Positions 8,653 through 20,759 of a DNA stretch of 36,937 nucleotides are shown one piece after another (positions within the stretch are counted from its first letter, which is position 1; each line of letters opens with the position of its first letter). The position numbers and the translations under genes were made by a program. Under the pieces are notes generated by a model that saw only the letters and a program-made list of their open reading frames with translations, did no database searches and was not told the DNA's origin. Origin of the DNA: Candidatus Mucispirillum faecigallinarum (GTDB lineage Bacteria; Chrysiogenota; Deferribacteres; Deferribacterales; Mucispirillaceae); contig DXAQ01000049.1 of assembly GCA_019116905.1 (NCBI GenBank), positions 1 through 36,937 on the forward strand, given 5' to 3'.

Positions 8653-10362
8653 ATGGCGCGATTTACCTCATCAATGCTTGAACAGATTAGGTTAATAAAT
8701 ATAGCCACTATTATAGAGCCTTATGTAGAATTGCGCAGCAAGGGCAGGGATTTATGGGGGCTTTGTCCTTTTCATAATGAAAAATCTCCTTCTTTTAAAG
8801 TAGATGCTGAAAAAGGTTTTTTTAAATGTTTTGGATGTGATGCAAAAGGGGACGGCATTACATTTATAATGCGTAAACTTGGTTTTTCATACCAGGATGC
8901 TGTATTATATTTAGCTGAAAAGTATGGGATAAATATAGAATATGACGGCGAAAGTAATATGCACTCAAAAGACATATTAACTCTCCATGATGAAATACAG
9001 AAAATTTCCCGTAAACTTTTTTATACAAGTGCAGGCCAGGAAGCTAGAAACTATATTATAAACCGCAGTTTTAACGATGATGATTTTAATGAATTTGGAA
9101 TAGGCTATCTTTCTTCAGATGTAGATTATTCTGGAATTTATAAAATGTTTCCAAAAGATATACTTTATAATTCCGGCTTTTTTAAGGAATCTAAATACGG
9201 CGCGCCTTATGCAAGGTTTTTTAACAGGCTTATGCTGCCTATAAAAAACGTAACAGGTTCAATTGCAGCTTTTGCAGGCAGAAGTTTAGACGGCTCAAAC
9301 CCAAAATATCTAAATTCAGCAGAAAGCTCTGTATTTCATAAGGGTTATACATTATTTAATATAGATAAGGCAAAAGATGCCATGAAACAAAGCAGGCAGG
9401 CACTGATTGTAGAAGGTTATTTTGATGTAATGCGTCTTTATAAGAACGGCTTTAAAAATGCAGTAGCACCAATGGGTACAGCATTAACTCATGAGCAGAT
9501 AGGTCTTTTAAAACGGTATGCAGAAGAAATAACTGTTATGTTTGATGGGGACAGTGCAGGTGAGAAAGCTGCTTTTAGAAGCCTTGAAAGGTTTGCAGAA
9601 AGTGGACTTTTCCCAAAAGTAATTTTTCTGCCGGAAGTAGATGACCCAGACAGCTTTATTTTAAACTATGGAGCAGATAAATTTAAAGAAATATTTGAAA
9701 AAAGAGAAGATTTATTTATCCACATGATAAAAAGACTTGCACTTTCTGCAAAAAATGATTTTAATATAAAGCTTGTCAGGTTTAAATCAGTAAAAGATAT
9801 GCTTGCAAAAATAGAAAATCTCCATATTAGAGACTATTATATCGAGGCGGCAGCAGATATATTTGGTTTGAAAAAAGAAAATATTCAAGAAGAATTAGCA
9901 GTTAACCGATATAAAAAGAATGTTGCCTTAAATAAGTCAGTTAATAAGAACTTATACTTATGTGAGATGGATTTTGTTGCATGTTTATCACGTTTACCAG
10001 TAGATATTGTAGATAGTATTTTATCTGATATGAATCTGGAAATGATAAATAATGATGAAATTAGAAGTATTTTAAAAAAAATACTTGAATTTTTGCCAAA
10101 TATTTCAGATATTAGGCAGGTTACGCATGAATTAGGCAGTCAATTTGTAGAGCTTGCAATGCGGGAAATTGCAGAAGATAATGCTTATGATGAAGCACTG
10201 AAAAATAAAAGACAAATTGAGCTTAATTATCTAAAAAAACGTCAGAATGAGTTGATAGAGTTAATGCGTACAACTACTGACAAAACAGCTCAAATCAGTA
10301 TTTTGCAGGAATTAAATAATCTTACAAAACTGATTGCAGGTAAAAATAAGGATGGTGAATAA
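8653..10362 (+). CDS. dnaG: DNA primase
   Basis: Zinc-binding [13 protein letters not shown]...[10 protein letters not shown], Toprim [21 protein letters not shown]. Confidence 0.97.
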   Translation: MARFTSSMLEQIRLINIATIIEPYVELRSKGRDLWGLCPFHNEKSPSFKVDAEKGFFKCFGCDAKGDGITFIMRKLGFSYQDAVLYLAEKYGINIEYDGESNMHSKDILTLHDEIQKISRKLFYTSAGQEARNYIINRSFNDDDFNEFGIGYLSSDVDYSGIYKMFPKDILYNSGFFKESKYGAPYARFFNRLMLPIKNVTGSIAAFAGRSLDGSNPKYLNSAESSVFHKGYTLFNIDKAKDAMKQSRQALIVEGYFDVMRLYKNGFKNAVAPMGTALTHEQIGLLKRYAEEITVMFDGDSAGEKAAFRSLERFAESGLFPKVIFLPEVDDPDSFILNYGADKFKEIFEKREDLFIHMIKRLALSAKNDFNIKLVRFKSVKDMLAKIENLHIRDYYIEAAADIFGLKKENIQEELAVNRYKKNVALNKSVNKNLYLCEMDFVACLSRLPVDIVDSILSDMNLEMINNDEIRSILKKILEFLPNISDIRQVTHELGSQFVELAMREIAEDNAYDEALKNKRQIELNYLKKRQNELIELMRTTTDKTAQISILQELNNLTKLIAGKNKDGE

Positions 10363-10367
10363 AGTTT

Positions 10368-12188
10368 ATGTCAAAGAAGATCAAACTACCTGAAGTAAAA
10401 CAATTAATCACACTTGGAAAAGAAAAAGGATTTCTTACTTTTGATGAGATTAATGATGCACTGCCTGAAGAAGCAGCAACAAGTGATTTTCTTGATGAAA
10501 TAATAACATTACTTTCACAGCTTAAAATTGATGTTATAGATAATAAAAGTAAAAAAGGAAATATATTTCCTACAAATGTTGTTATAGATGATGAAGATGA
10601 CGAAGACGGTCTTTCTTCACTTGACGGCGAATACCAGGAAGACGGGGAAGAAATATTAAGCACTGATGACCCTGTCAGGCTTTATTTAAAAGAAATGGGC
10701 AATATTCCTCTTTTAAACAGGGAAGATGAAGTTAATGTTGCAAAAGAAATAAAAAAAGGTCAAAGAAAAGTTATTAAAGCAATCTTATCTTTTCCGTCAA
10801 CTGCTGCTAAATTTATGGAATTTTCAGAAGGCGTAAAAAATGATACAATGCGCCTTAAAGATATCATAGATATAGAAGAAGATGATATAGAAATGGAACA
10901 GCTGCAGGAAGATTTTGAAGATATGGATGAAGAAGCTGTTAAAGAAATCAAAGATAATAAAGAGGCACAGTTAAAAGCTCAATTTTTTGATACAATTGAT
11001 GAAATAGTTAATAAACTTCGTCAGGATATTAATTTAGCAGAAGAATATAGGAAAAATGCTAAAAATCTGCCTGTTGAAGAACAGAAAAAAATGAAGGCTG
11101 ATTTAGATGCTTCTATTGAAGAATTAACTGATAAACTCCTTGAAATCAAAGTTAATTTTACAACAATTAATGAAATTTCTCAGGATATTAAAATTACATA
11201 CGATGCTATTCAAGACAGCATGTATGAATTTAATAAACTTGCTAAAATCTTAAAATTAGATACACCTACTCTTTTCACTATTACAAATGAAGAAATTACT
11301 CAAATAGCATCTAACCAGGGCATGCGTGAAAAAGAAATAAATACTATTATTAGTAAGCATGCACAAACTCTTGAAAAAATAAATAACCATTATAATAATA
11401 TTGGTATAGAAAAAGATGAGTTTGAGCAGATATATGAAAGCCTTTTAGAAGGCGAGCATGTAACTGACAGCGCTAAATCTAAATTAATTGAGGCAAACCT
11501 TAGATTAGTTGTAAGTATAGCAAAAAAATATACAAACAGAGGTTTACAGTTCCTTGATTTAATTCAGGAAGGAAATATAGGTCTTATGAAAGCTGTTGAA
11601 AAATTTGACTATTCAAAAGGATATAAATTTTCAACTTATGCTACATGGTGGATAAGGCAGGCAATTACAAGAGCTATTGCTGACCAGGCACGTACAATCC
11701 GTATACCAGTTCACATGATAGAAACAATCAATAAAATGATGAAAGTTACTAGAAATCTGCAGCAGGATTTAGGCAGGGAGCCAACACCAGAAGAAATATC
11801 TGAAAAAATGGATATTCCTGTTGAAAAAATCAAAAAAGTGATGAAAATAGCAAAAGAACCTGTATCTCTTGAAACACCGATTGGTGAAGATGAAGATTCA
11901 AGTCTTGGTGATTTTATTGAAGATAAGTCTGCTAAAAATCCGTCAGATGAAGTAACTTATTTAAAATTAAAAGAGCATACAAGAAATATTCTTGATACCT
12001 TATCGCCTAGGGAGGCAAGTGTATTAAGGCTTAGGTTTGGTATAGACTGCGATTCAGACCACACTCTTGAAGAAGTTGGTAAGAAATTTACAGTTACAAG
12101 AGAACGTATCAGGCAGATTGAAGCAAAAGCGCTGCGTAAATTAAGGCACCCTACAAGAAGTCGTATTATGCGCACTTTTACTGACTAA
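10368..12188 (+). CDS. rpoD: RNA polymerase primary sigma factor (sigma-70)
   Basis: [83 protein letters not shown], region 4 VLRLRFGID...[29 protein letters not shown]. Confidence 0.97.
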   Translation: MSKKIKLPEVKQLITLGKEKGFLTFDEINDALPEEAATSDFLDEIITLLSQLKIDVIDNKSKKGNIFPTNVVIDDEDDEDGLSSLDGEYQEDGEEILSTDDPVRLYLKEMGNIPLLNREDEVNVAKEIKKGQRKVIKAILSFPSTAAKFMEFSEGVKNDTMRLKDIIDIEEDDIEMEQLQEDFEDMDEEAVKEIKDNKEAQLKAQFFDTIDEIVNKLRQDINLAEEYRKNAKNLPVEEQKKMKADLDASIEELTDKLLEIKVNFTTINEISQDIKITYDAIQDSMYEFNKLAKILKLDTPTLFTITNEEITQIASNQGMREKEINTIISKHAQTLEKINNHYNNIGIEKDEFEQIYESLLEGEHVTDSAKSKLIEANLRLVVSIAKKYTNRGLQFLDLIQEGNIGLMKAVEKFDYSKGYKFSTYATWWIRQAITRAIADQARTIRIPVHMIETINKMMKVTRNLQQDLGREPTPEEISEKMDIPVEKIKKVMKIAKEPVSLETPIGEDEDSSLGDFIEDKSAKNPSDEVTYLKLKEHTRNILDTLSPREASVLRLRFGIDCDSDHTLEEVGKKFTVTRERIRQIEAKALRKLRHPTRSRIMRTFTD

Positions 12189-12189
12189 T

Positions 12190-12660
12190 ATGAAATTAAA
12201 TTTTTATACATATAAAACAGATATCGGCAGTTTAAATATAACTGCCGATAATTTTTATATAAGATATTTATCTATTGGAAAGTATAAATATTCTAATCAT
12301 ATATATAATGAAACAGAATTAATAAATAATGCTTTTCTACAAATTAATGAATATTTAGCAGGCATTAGAAAACAATTTGAATTAAATATTTTTTATGAAG
12401 GCTCTATTTTTCAGAAAAAAATATGGAATGAACTTTTACATATACCTTACGGGCAGGTAATATCATATAAGCAGCTGGCAGAAAAGGTTTATGCACCAAA
12501 AGCTTACAGGGCAGCAGGCTCTGCATGTGGATTAAATCCGTTACCTATAATTATACCATGCCACAGGGTAATACATTCAAACGGCAGTATTTCTGGATAT
12601 GCTTTTGGAAGTAAAGTAAAGGAGTATTTATTAAATTTAGAAAAAAATAGCGCTGTATAA
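12190..12660 (+). CDS. ogt: Methylated-DNA--protein-cysteine methyltransferase
   Basis: Active site IIPCHRVIHSNGSISGYAFGSKVKEYLL, and GQVISYKQLAEKV. Confidence 0.93.
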   Translation: MKLNFYTYKTDIGSLNITADNFYIRYLSIGKYKYSNHIYNETELINNAFLQINEYLAGIRKQFELNIFYEGSIFQKKIWNELLHIPYGQVISYKQLAEKVYAPKAYRAAGSACGLNPLPIIIPCHRVIHSNGSISGYAFGSKVKEYLLNLEKNSAV

Positions 12661-12730
12661 TAAAAATTATTGCATTTTAAAATTTATTATAGTAAACTCA
12701 CTTCGTAAAAATAAAAAAGAAAGGTATGAT

Positions 12731-12940
12731 ATGAAATTAAGTGCAAGAAATCAATTAAAAGGCGTTATAAAAGAAATAGAAAATGGTGCAGTTAATGCTG
12801 TTGTTAAATTAGATATAGGCGGCGGCAATATTATTTCTGCAACAATTTCTATGGATGCTGTTAAATCATTAAACTTATCAGTAGGTAAGGAAGCTTATGC
12901 AGTTATTAAATCTACATCAGTTATGGTTGGTGTAGAATAA
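12731..12940 (+). CDS. Molybdenum-pterin binding protein (Mop/molbindin domain)
   Basis: 69 aa; MKLSARNQLKGVIKEIENGAVNAVVKLDIGGGNIISATISMDAVKSLNLSVGKEAYAVIKSTSVMVG is a single Mop domain. Confidence 0.93.
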   Translation: MKLSARNQLKGVIKEIENGAVNAVVKLDIGGGNIISATISMDAVKSLNLSVGKEAYAVIKSTSVMVGVE

Positions 12941-12949
12941 TATAAATCA

Positions 12950-13033
12950 GCCGAAATGGTGGAACTGGTAGACACGCAGGTTTCAGGTACCTGTGGGGTA
13001 ACACCTGTGGGGGTTCAAATCCCCCTTTCGGCA
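12950..13033 (+). tRNA. tRNA-Leu (anticodon CAG)
   Basis: 84 nt; acceptor GCCGAAA/TTTCGGC + discriminator A; anticodon arm CAGGT-TTCAGGT-ACCTG; long variable arm; T arm GGGGGTTCAAATCCCCC. CCA not encoded. Confidence 0.95.
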
Positions 13034-13125
13034 TTTATACAATCTATATAAAATATACTGATTAGTATGGGGTATTTTATATATAGTGTATTGTCTTTAA
13101 TTAAATATTGTGAGGTAAAGTAAGC

Positions 13126-14151
13126 ATGCCGATGAATTTTATGTATAATATGTTTTCAAGTGATTTAGCGGTGGATTTAGGCACAGCTAATACTCTTATA
13201 TATGTTAAAGGCAGAGGGGTTGTTTCAAGTGAGCCTTCTGTTGTTGCAATAAATAGTAATACTAAAGAAATTCTTGCTATTGGGCAGGAAGCAAAAAATA
13301 TGCTTGGCAGGACTCCTGCAAATATTAGTGCTGTTCGCCCAATGAAAGATGGCGTTATTGCAGATTATGATACTACAGAAAAAATGATTAGATATTTTAT
13401 TCTAAAAGTTCATAACAGAAGAAGTCTTGTTCGTCCTAGAATGGTTATATGTATCCCGTCAGGTGTTACTCAGGTAGAAAAAAGAGCCGTTAAAGATTCT
13501 GCTATTCAGGCAGGCGCTAGAGAAGTATATTTAATTGAAGAACCAATGGCAGCAGCAATCGGGGCAGGTCTTCCTATCCAAGAGCCATCAGGTAATATGG
13601 TGGTAGATATAGGTGGCGGCACAACTGAGGTTGCAGTTATATCTTTATCAGGTATTGTTTATGCGAATTCTGTAAGGGTAGGCGGCGATGAAATGGATGA
13701 TAATATTGTTAACTATATTAAACGCCAGTATAACCTTTTAATCGGTACAGCTACTGCAGAAGATTTAAAAATTAAACTTGGTTCAGCATTTCCACTGGAA
13801 AATGAAATAAAAACTGAAATTAAAGGCAGGGATTTAGTTACAGGTATTCCTAAAACAATAGAAATATCTGATTCTGAAATTAGAGAGGCCTTAAAAGAAG
13901 CTATTGCAAAAATTGTTGATGCAGTTCGCATTGCATTAGAGCAGACTCCGCCAGAATTATCAGCAGATATTGTTGATAGAGGTATTGTATTAACTGGTGG
14001 TGGTGCACTTTTAAAAAATCTTGATAAAAGGCTTTCACATGAAACAGGTCTTCCTATTATCGTTTCTGATGACCCTTTAAAAGCCGTTGCTTTAGGTTCA
14101 GGTAAAGTGCTTGATGATTTAGAACTGCTTAAAAAGGTTGCTGTAGAATAA
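13126..14151 (+). CDS. mreB: Rod shape-determining protein MreB
   Basis: [60 protein letters not shown]. Confidence 0.97.
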   Translation: MPMNFMYNMFSSDLAVDLGTANTLIYVKGRGVVSSEPSVVAINSNTKEILAIGQEAKNMLGRTPANISAVRPMKDGVIADYDTTEKMIRYFILKVHNRRSLVRPRMVICIPSGVTQVEKRAVKDSAIQAGAREVYLIEEPMAAAIGAGLPIQEPSGNMVVDIGGGTTEVAVISLSGIVYANSVRVGGDEMDDNIVNYIKRQYNLLIGTATAEDLKIKLGSAFPLENEIKTEIKGRDLVTGIPKTIEISDSEIREALKEAIAKIVDAVRIALEQTPPELSADIVDRGIVLTGGGALLKNLDKRLSHETGLPIIVSDDPLKAVALGSGKVLDDLELLKKVAVE

Positions 14152-14154
14152 GAA

Positions 14155-14946
14155 ATGTTTAAGTGGAAAAGATTATTTCTTGTTATTATTATAATACTGC
14201 TTATAATAATAGTACAGGCAAGGAATATAAATGTTGATGGTCCATTTCGCGGGTTGCTTGGTAATATTGTAAACCCAGTTATCTTTTTAACAAATAAGGT
14301 ATTTTCAGGTATTGGCGGTGTATGGAATTCTTACATTAATTTAGTTAATGTGCAAAAGGAAAACCAGGAATATAAGAAGATTATTGATAATCTTACTCTT
14401 GAAAATACTTTATTATCAGAAAAGCTTAGTCAAAGTGAAAGGTTACAGACATTACTTAGGTTATATAGAACTTATGATTTTCAGCAAATGCCTGCAAATG
14501 TTGTAGGTGTTAGTGATGGCTATGTAAAAAATATTGTGATTGATGCTGGTGATATTGACGGTGTGAAGAAAAATGACCCAGTTATTGGGTTTCAAGGGCT
14601 TGTTGGCAGAGTGTCTAATACTTATGCAACAACCAGCGAAGTGGATGTTATTTTAAATATTTCATCAAATGTCAGCGTTATGAACAGCAGAACAAGAGTG
14701 TCAGGTATTATGCGTGGAGACGGTAAAGGCCGCCTTTATGTAGATTATTATGACAGACTTGATGATGTGCGGGTTGGTGATGTATTTGTTACATCAGGGC
14801 TTGGAATGCTTTACCCAAAAGGTATAAGAATAGGAAAAGTATCGGAAATAGTTCGTGATAATACTGGGCTTTTTCAAAAAGTATTTTTAGAGCAGTCCGA
14901 AGATTTTTATAAATTGGAACATGTTTTCATTGTTAAGAATAATTAA
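14155..14946 (+). CDS. mreC: Rod shape-determining protein MreC
   Basis: N-terminal TM, coiled coil, VVGVSDGYVKNIVIDAGDIDGVKKNDPVIGFQGLVGRV; directly after mreB. Confidence 0.94.
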   Translation: MFKWKRLFLVIIIILLIIIVQARNINVDGPFRGLLGNIVNPVIFLTNKVFSGIGGVWNSYINLVNVQKENQEYKKIIDNLTLENTLLSEKLSQSERLQTLLRLYRTYDFQQMPANVVGVSDGYVKNIVIDAGDIDGVKKNDPVIGFQGLVGRVSNTYATTSEVDVILNISSNVSVMNSRTRVSGIMRGDGKGRLYVDYYDRLDDVRVGDVFVTSGLGMLYPKGIRIGKVSEIVRDNTGLFQKVFLEQSEDFYKLEHVFIVKNN

Positions 14947-15409
14947 AAATAGATATGTATCTATTATACTAATACTTACTTTATGTTACGTATTATCTCA
15001 TACAACATTTCATTTTTTATCAAATGTAAATTACTCCATAATACTTTATATGCTTACAGCTCAGCATATTAATGATGAAACTTATATTCCTTATTCTATT
15101 ATTTTTGGTTTATATTCAGATTACATTGCAGCATCATATATTGGTTTAAGTGTTTTATTTTTTCTGTTTTTATCAATTATAAAAATATTTACAGAATATA
15201 AGTTTGATTTAAAGACATCTTTTTCAATAGTCATATTTAGTGCGTTTGCTATTTTAGCATATAATTTATTTTTTTCCACTATTTTAGGATATAATATGAT
15301 ATTATCATCTATATATATTTTAAAAACAAGCGTATTTGATTTTATAATTTATTTAGTTATTTATTCTATAATGGAGTTTGCAAGTGCTTTTCGCAGCATT
15401 AAAAGATGA
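14921..15409 (+). CDS. mreD: Rod shape-determining protein MreD
   Basis: Small polytopic membrane protein between mreC and PBP2, overlapping both; assignment rests mainly on synteny. Confidence 0.8.
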   Translation: MFSLLRIIKNRYVSIILILTLCYVLSHTTFHFLSNVNYSIILYMLTAQHINDETYIPYSIIFGLYSDYIAASYIGLSVLFFLFLSIIKIFTEYKFDLKTSFSIVIFSAFAILAYNLFFSTILGYNMILSSIYILKTSVFDFIIYLVIYSIMEFASAFRSIKR

Positions 15410-17234
15410 CCTTTTAGGTTATTATAGAAGAAGAATAATTTTGTTTTTTGCTATATTTGTAATAATTTCCAGCATATTATTTGCGAGGCTTTTTATATTA
15501 CAGGTAATACAGTATGAACAGCTTTCTGTTGATGCTAATAGAAACAGAATAAAAACAAGAGAAATAATTGCAGAGCGTGGGTTTATTTATGATTCTAAAA
15601 TGAACCTTCTTGTAAGCAATACACCATCTTATGACCTTGTATTAAATAAGGATGAGATTAGGCGTGGTGATGATGTTATTGGTATGCTTAAACGTGTGCA
15701 GGAAGTTGTTGATTTTGATATGGATAAAGTCCTTAAAGATTATAAAGACAGGCGAATTCCGTCAGTCCTTATAAGCAGAGGTTTAAGTTTATCAGATATA
15801 GCATATTTTGAAGAATATTCAGATAATTTTGCTGGATTAAGTGTAGAGCTTCATTCTGTTAGAAAATATTCAGACGGGTTATCATTCAGTCATATTTTAG
15901 GATATGTTAGTGAGGCAACGCCTGAAGATATAGAAAAAAATAAAGAAATCTATAAACGAGGCAGCTATATTGGCACAATGGGTGTTGAGCTGCAGTATGA
16001 AAATGAACTGCGTGGCAGTCCTGGTTCAATGGAGATTGAAAGGGATGCAAGAGGCAGAATAGTAAATATTTTAAAAGAAAACCCTGCTGTTGCTGGTAAC
16101 GATGTTGTTTTAACAATAGATTCAGAGTTGCAGCAGTATGTTGCAGAAACTATGGAAGATAAAAAGGGGGCAGTTGTTATATTAGATATTTCTGATAATT
16201 CACTGCTTACTTTATATTCTGCACCAAGTTATGATTTAAATATGTTTACTCCATATCTTAATGAAACAGAGTGGGAAAGAATACATAAAGATAAAAGAAG
16301 TCCATTAATCAACCGTCCGATTGAGGGTCAGTATTCACCAGGTTCTGTTTATAAAGTTGCCATGGCGCTTGCTGGATATGAAGAAAAAGCTGTTACACCT
16401 GATACTACATATAAGTGTTTAGGAACATTTAGATTAAATTCATATTTTTCATACAGATGCTGGAAAAGGTCAGGTCATGGAAAAGTGAATATGCAGGAAG
16501 CTTTAGCACAGTCATGCGATATTTATTTTTATAATTTAGGGCTTGCTTTAGATATTGATAAAATGGAATATTATTCAAAAATATTATCTCTTGGTGAATA
16601 TACCGGCATAGATTTGCCTAATGAAAAAACTGGTATTTATCCTTCAAGAAAATGGAAGAAAGCAGCAAGAGGCGATATCTGGTATCCGGGGGATACTGTC
16701 AATACCTCTATTGGTCAGGGATATATGACTGCCACTCCTTTACAGATTGGGGTTATGATGAGTGGTGTATTTAATGGTGGTAAGATATATAAACCTAGAA
16801 TTTTAAAAGGAATTATTGACCAAAAAACTGGTGAATATATTGAAAAAGAATCAGAATTAAAACACCAGATTTATGTATCAAAAGAGATACAGGAAAATAT
16901 TATGGCTGGTCTAATAGATGCGGTATATAAACGCGGCGGTACATCAGGCAGGGCAAGAGTAAAGGAAATGAAAATAGGCGGAAAAACTGGAACAGCTCAA
17001 GTGGTAAGTGCAAAAATTACTGAAAAATATGAAAAAGATGAGATTCCAGAAGAATATAGAGACCATGCATGGTTTACTGGCGTATTTCCAGCACGTGAGC
17101 CTAAATATGTGATTGTTGTGTTAGCAGAAAACAGCGGCGGTGGTGGTGCAAGTGCTGCACCTATTGGTGGAAATATTATAAAAAAAATGCTTGATATGGG
17201 GTATGTTACTCCTGATAATGATAACAGGGAATAA
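15378..17234 (+). CDS. mrdA: Penicillin-binding protein 2
   Basis: Transpeptidase motifs SPGSVYK (SxxK), SCD (SxN-like), GGKTGTAQ (KTG); N-terminal TM and PBP dimerisation domain. Track start is TTG; GTG at 15384 is also plausible. Confidence 0.95.
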   Translation: MQVLFAALKDDLLGYYRRRIILFFAIFVIISSILFARLFILQVIQYEQLSVDANRNRIKTREIIAERGFIYDSKMNLLVSNTPSYDLVLNKDEIRRGDDVIGMLKRVQEVVDFDMDKVLKDYKDRRIPSVLISRGLSLSDIAYFEEYSDNFAGLSVELHSVRKYSDGLSFSHILGYVSEATPEDIEKNKEIYKRGSYIGTMGVELQYENELRGSPGSMEIERDARGRIVNILKENPAVAGNDVVLTIDSELQQYVAETMEDKKGAVVILDISDNSLLTLYSAPSYDLNMFTPYLNETEWERIHKDKRSPLINRPIEGQYSPGSVYKVAMALAGYEEKAVTPDTTYKCLGTFRLNSYFSYRCWKRSGHGKVNMQEALAQSCDIYFYNLGLALDIDKMEYYSKILSLGEYTGIDLPNEKTGIYPSRKWKKAARGDIWYPGDTVNTSIGQGYMTATPLQIGVMMSGVFNGGKIYKPRILKGIIDQKTGEYIEKESELKHQIYVSKEIQENIMAGLIDAVYKRGGTSGRARVKEMKIGGKTGTAQVVSAKITEKYEKDEIPEEYRDHAWFTGVFPAREPKYVIVVLAENSGGGGASAAPIGGNIIKKMLDMGYVTPDNDNRE

Positions 17235-17239
17235 ATAAT

Positions 17240-18349
17240 ATGTTTGCTAAGTTTAAAAAATATTTACTAGAAATGGATTATCTTCTTTTAGCTATTGTTT
17301 TATGTCTTGCTGGTATTGGTGTAGTATCTATATACAGTGCTGGTTATAATCCATATACAGGTGAAACAGACTCCTTTTATAAAAGACAGCTTATGTGGCT
17401 TATGCTTGGTGTTATTTCTTTTTTTATTATGAGCTATGTAAATTATAGAAAAATAGTCAGGCTGACACCATTTATATACGGTGCAGGTATTATATTACTT
17501 TTAATAGTATTAATTTTAGGACATATTAAAATGGGAGCTCAAAGGTGGATAGGGGTAGGACCTTTTCGTCTGCAGCCATCAGAGCTTTTTAAGATAATAT
17601 GGGTTATTTCTCTTTCCTGGCTTTTTATGGATTTTGATGGACGCCCACTTAGTTTATTAAAGATTATACAAAAATCATGGATGCTTATACCACCATTTCT
17701 TTTAGTATTTTCTCAACCTGATTTAGGAACAGCTTTAACTTATGTTGCTGTGTGGGGTATGATTTTACTTATGCTTGGTGTAAAGCGTCATGTATTTGTT
17801 ACGGCTTTAATAGCTATAGCTGTTATAGTGCCTATTGGCTGGAATAATCTGCATGATTATCAGCAGACACGTGTAAAAGTATTTTTAGGTTTAGTGCAGG
17901 ATAAGCAGGGGGACGGCTACCATGCAGAGCAGTCAAAAGTGGCTGTTGGCAGCGGCGGTATAACTGGTAAAGGTTTTTTAGGTGGAACCCAGGCCCATTT
18001 AAGTTTTCTTCCTGAAAGCCATACAGACTTTATTTTTGCAGTATTTAATGAAGAACAGGGGTTAATTGGTGGAACAGTTGTGATTCTGCTTTTCCTTTTT
18101 CTAATCTTTAAGATATTTAGTATAGCCATAAAGACAAAAGAGGCAGCAGGTAAGCTTATTGCTATGGGTGTTGGCTGCTATATATTTTTCCAGTTTATAA
18201 TTAATGCAGGAATGACTGTTGGTATGGTTCCTATTGTTGGTATTCCTATGCCGTTTGTAAGTTACGGCGGCACATCACTGCTGTCATTTTTTACGATGAT
18301 AGGGATTGTTAATTCAATACATTTAAGAAGATATTCTATAACTGAATAA
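17240..18349 (+). CDS. rodA: Rod shape-determining protein RodA (SEDS family)
   Basis: GAQRWIGVGPFRLQPSELFKI, SQPDLGTALTY, LPESHTDFIFAVFNEEQG, PMPFVSYGGTSLLS. Confidence 0.96.
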   Translation: MFAKFKKYLLEMDYLLLAIVLCLAGIGVVSIYSAGYNPYTGETDSFYKRQLMWLMLGVISFFIMSYVNYRKIVRLTPFIYGAGIILLLIVLILGHIKMGAQRWIGVGPFRLQPSELFKIIWVISLSWLFMDFDGRPLSLLKIIQKSWMLIPPFLLVFSQPDLGTALTYVAVWGMILLMLGVKRHVFVTALIAIAVIVPIGWNNLHDYQQTRVKVFLGLVQDKQGDGYHAEQSKVAVGSGGITGKGFLGGTQAHLSFLPESHTDFIFAVFNEEQGLIGGTVVILLFLFLIFKIFSIAIKTKEAAGKLIAMGVGCYIFFQFIINAGMTVGMVPIVGIPMPFVSYGGTSLLSFFTMIGIVNSIHLRRYSITE

Positions 18350-18359
18350 AGGAATATAT

Positions 18360-20759
18360 ATGAATATAAAAGAACTTATAAATGTTTCAAAACCAGCCAG
18401 ATATATTGGCGGTGAACTTAATTCTATAATAAAAGATAGTGATAATCTTTTAGATTTTTGCCTTATTTTTCCAGATATTTATGAAATTGGTTCAAGTCAT
18501 GTTGGCTATAAATTACTTTATGAAAGAGTAAATAAGTCAGATAAAGTATACTGCCAAAGGTTTTTTGCACCATGGAAAGATGCTCTTGACTATTTTGGTA
18601 AAGATATTTTTATAAGCCTTGAAAAATCAAAACCGTTAAGTGAGTTTGATGTATTAGGATTTTCTATTCATTATGAAATGAGCTATACAACAGTATTAGG
18701 CATATTAAAATATTCTGAAATTCCATATAAAACAGCAGACAGGGGAGAAAACTGTCCTATAATTATGGCAGGTGGTTCATGTACATATAACCCTGCACCT
18801 CTTACTCCTTTTATTGATGTATTTTACATTGGCGAAGGTGATATTAATTTAAGGAAAGTTTTAGAGCATATTAAAGAATTAAAAGATAAAAACGTAAAAA
18901 AATCAGATATATTAAAAGAATTAAATAAATATCCTTTTTTATTTGTTCCAAGTGTGGAAAGCGATAAAAAAGTTATGCGTGATATATTTATAGATTTTAA
19001 TACAAGTGATTTTGACTATGCTCCTGTTGTGCCATTAATACCTGCAATTCAAGACAGAGTGTCTGTTGAAATTGCAAGGGGTTGTACAGCAGGCTGCAGG
19101 TTTTGTCAGGCAGGTATGATATACAGACCTGTAAGAGAAAGAAATACTGATAATGTAATTAATGATGTATTACACCAGATAGAAAAAACAGGTCATCAGG
19201 AGGCATCACTGCTTTCTCTTTCAACAGGTGATTATTCTCAAATTGAACCGCTAATATTAAATTTAAATAAAAAATTATCTTCTGAAAATGTGTCATTATC
19301 AACCCCATCTCTTAGGGCAAACAGTGTATCTGAAACATTATTTAAGGAAATATCAAAGGTTAGAAAATCTGGCTTTACAATAGCACCAGAGGCTGGCACT
19401 CAAAGAATGAGAGATATTATTAATAAAAACATTTCAGAAGAAGATATATTATCAGCTGTTAAGCTTGCAGCAGAAAATGGATATACTAGCGTAAAATTAT
19501 ATTTTATGATAGGTCTTCCTTATGAAACTGATGAAGATATAATAGGTATAGCAGATACAGCCTCAAAAATAAAAAAAGCCGTGCAGGAAGTAAAAAAAGG
19601 CTCTTTTGATATTTCTGTATCAGTATCCCATTTTGTTCCAAAACCACATACACCATTTCAAATGTTTGGACAGGTGCCAAAACAGGAGCTGGAAAGAAGA
19701 ATGTATATGCTTAAAGATGAACTTAGAAGAAGAAAGTTTAAATTTAAGTTTCACGATACAAGAATGAGCCTTTTAGAAGCATTTTTATCAAGAGGTAATA
19801 TAGAAGTGTCTAAGGCACTTGAATATGTTGTTGAGCATGGATTTTATCTTGATGCATGGGATGAGTTTACTGATTATAACAAGTGGACAGAATTATGTTC
19901 AGAAATAGGTATAGATATTTCTTTAATGGCAGAAAAAAGCTATCAGGAACAAGATATACTGCCATGGTCAAATATATTAACTGGTGTAAGCGATAAATTT
20001 TATCAAAGAGAAATAGAAAAGGCAGAGAAAGGTCAGGCAACTGTTGACTGCCGTAATGGAAAATGTTCTGCATGCGGAGTGTGTGATTTTAAAGAGTTAC
20101 AGCCCCAGAAATCAGAAGATGTATTAAATGAAACTATTGAAACAAAATCAGATAAAAAAATATGCCAGTATGAAGTAGTTTATGAAAAATATGACAGGGG
20201 AGTATTTTTCTCTGCTCTTGATTTAAATAGAATATTTATACACAGCCTGCTTGTAAGTGGTGTAGAATTATCATACAGCCAGGGGTTTAATCCGCATCCA
20301 AAAATAAATACATGGATTCCACTTCCTGTTGGAATGGCAGGAGAAAATGAAATCATGAGTTTTGAATCATCAATGATTAATATGGATATATTTTTAAATA
20401 TATTTAATCAAAATCTGCCAAAAGGATTAAAAGCAAAAAGCGTAAGGCAGATAAATTCTATGAAAACAGGAACTGAGTTTATTTCCACTTATAAACTGCT
20501 TGATGAAACTAATATTATTTTTCAGGAAATTAAAAATAATAATAAGCTTTTTTATAATAAAAAAGATAAAAAAGGCGGATTAAAATCTGTTAATATAGAA
20601 GATTATCTTATAAATTATGACAGCGAAACAGGGATAATCATATTAAAAGCAGGTAATGCAGGCGGTTTTAATTTAATTGAGCTTATGCGCCAGTATATGC
20701 CTTTACAGAATATAAATATTGTTAGAATAAAGGTAGAAAAAGATGAAACAGGAAAATAA
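18360..20759 (+). CDS. TIGR03960-type radical SAM protein fused to a TIGR03936-type (DUF2344) domain
   Basis: Radical SAM motif CTAGCRFCQAG; C-terminal EKYDRGVFFSALDLNRIFIHSLLVSGVELSYSQGFNPHPKINTWIPLPVGMAGENEIM. Family names from memory. Confidence 0.9.
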   Translation: MNIKELINVSKPARYIGGELNSIIKDSDNLLDFCLIFPDIYEIGSSHVGYKLLYERVNKSDKVYCQRFFAPWKDALDYFGKDIFISLEKSKPLSEFDVLGFSIHYEMSYTTVLGILKYSEIPYKTADRGENCPIIMAGGSCTYNPAPLTPFIDVFYIGEGDINLRKVLEHIKELKDKNVKKSDILKELNKYPFLFVPSVESDKKVMRDIFIDFNTSDFDYAPVVPLIPAIQDRVSVEIARGCTAGCRFCQAGMIYRPVRERNTDNVINDVLHQIEKTGHQEASLLSLSTGDYSQIEPLILNLNKKLSSENVSLSTPSLRANSVSETLFKEISKVRKSGFTIAPEAGTQRMRDIINKNISEEDILSAVKLAAENGYTSVKLYFMIGLPYETDEDIIGIADTASKIKKAVQEVKKGSFDISVSVSHFVPKPHTPFQMFGQVPKQELERRMYMLKDELRRRKFKFKFHDTRMSLLEAFLSRGNIEVSKALEYVVEHGFYLDAWDEFTDYNKWTELCSEIGIDISLMAEKSYQEQDILPWSNILTGVSDKFYQREIEKAEKGQATVDCRNGKCSACGVCDFKELQPQKSEDVLNETIETKSDKKICQYEVVYEKYDRGVFFSALDLNRIFIHSLLVSGVELSYSQGFNPHPKINTWIPLPVGMAGENEIMSFESSMINMDIFLNIFNQNLPKGLKAKSVRQINSMKTGTEFISTYKLLDETNIIFQEIKNNNKLFYNKKDKKGGLKSVNIEDYLINYDSETGIIILKAGNAGGFNLIELMRQYMPLQNINIVRIKVEKDETGK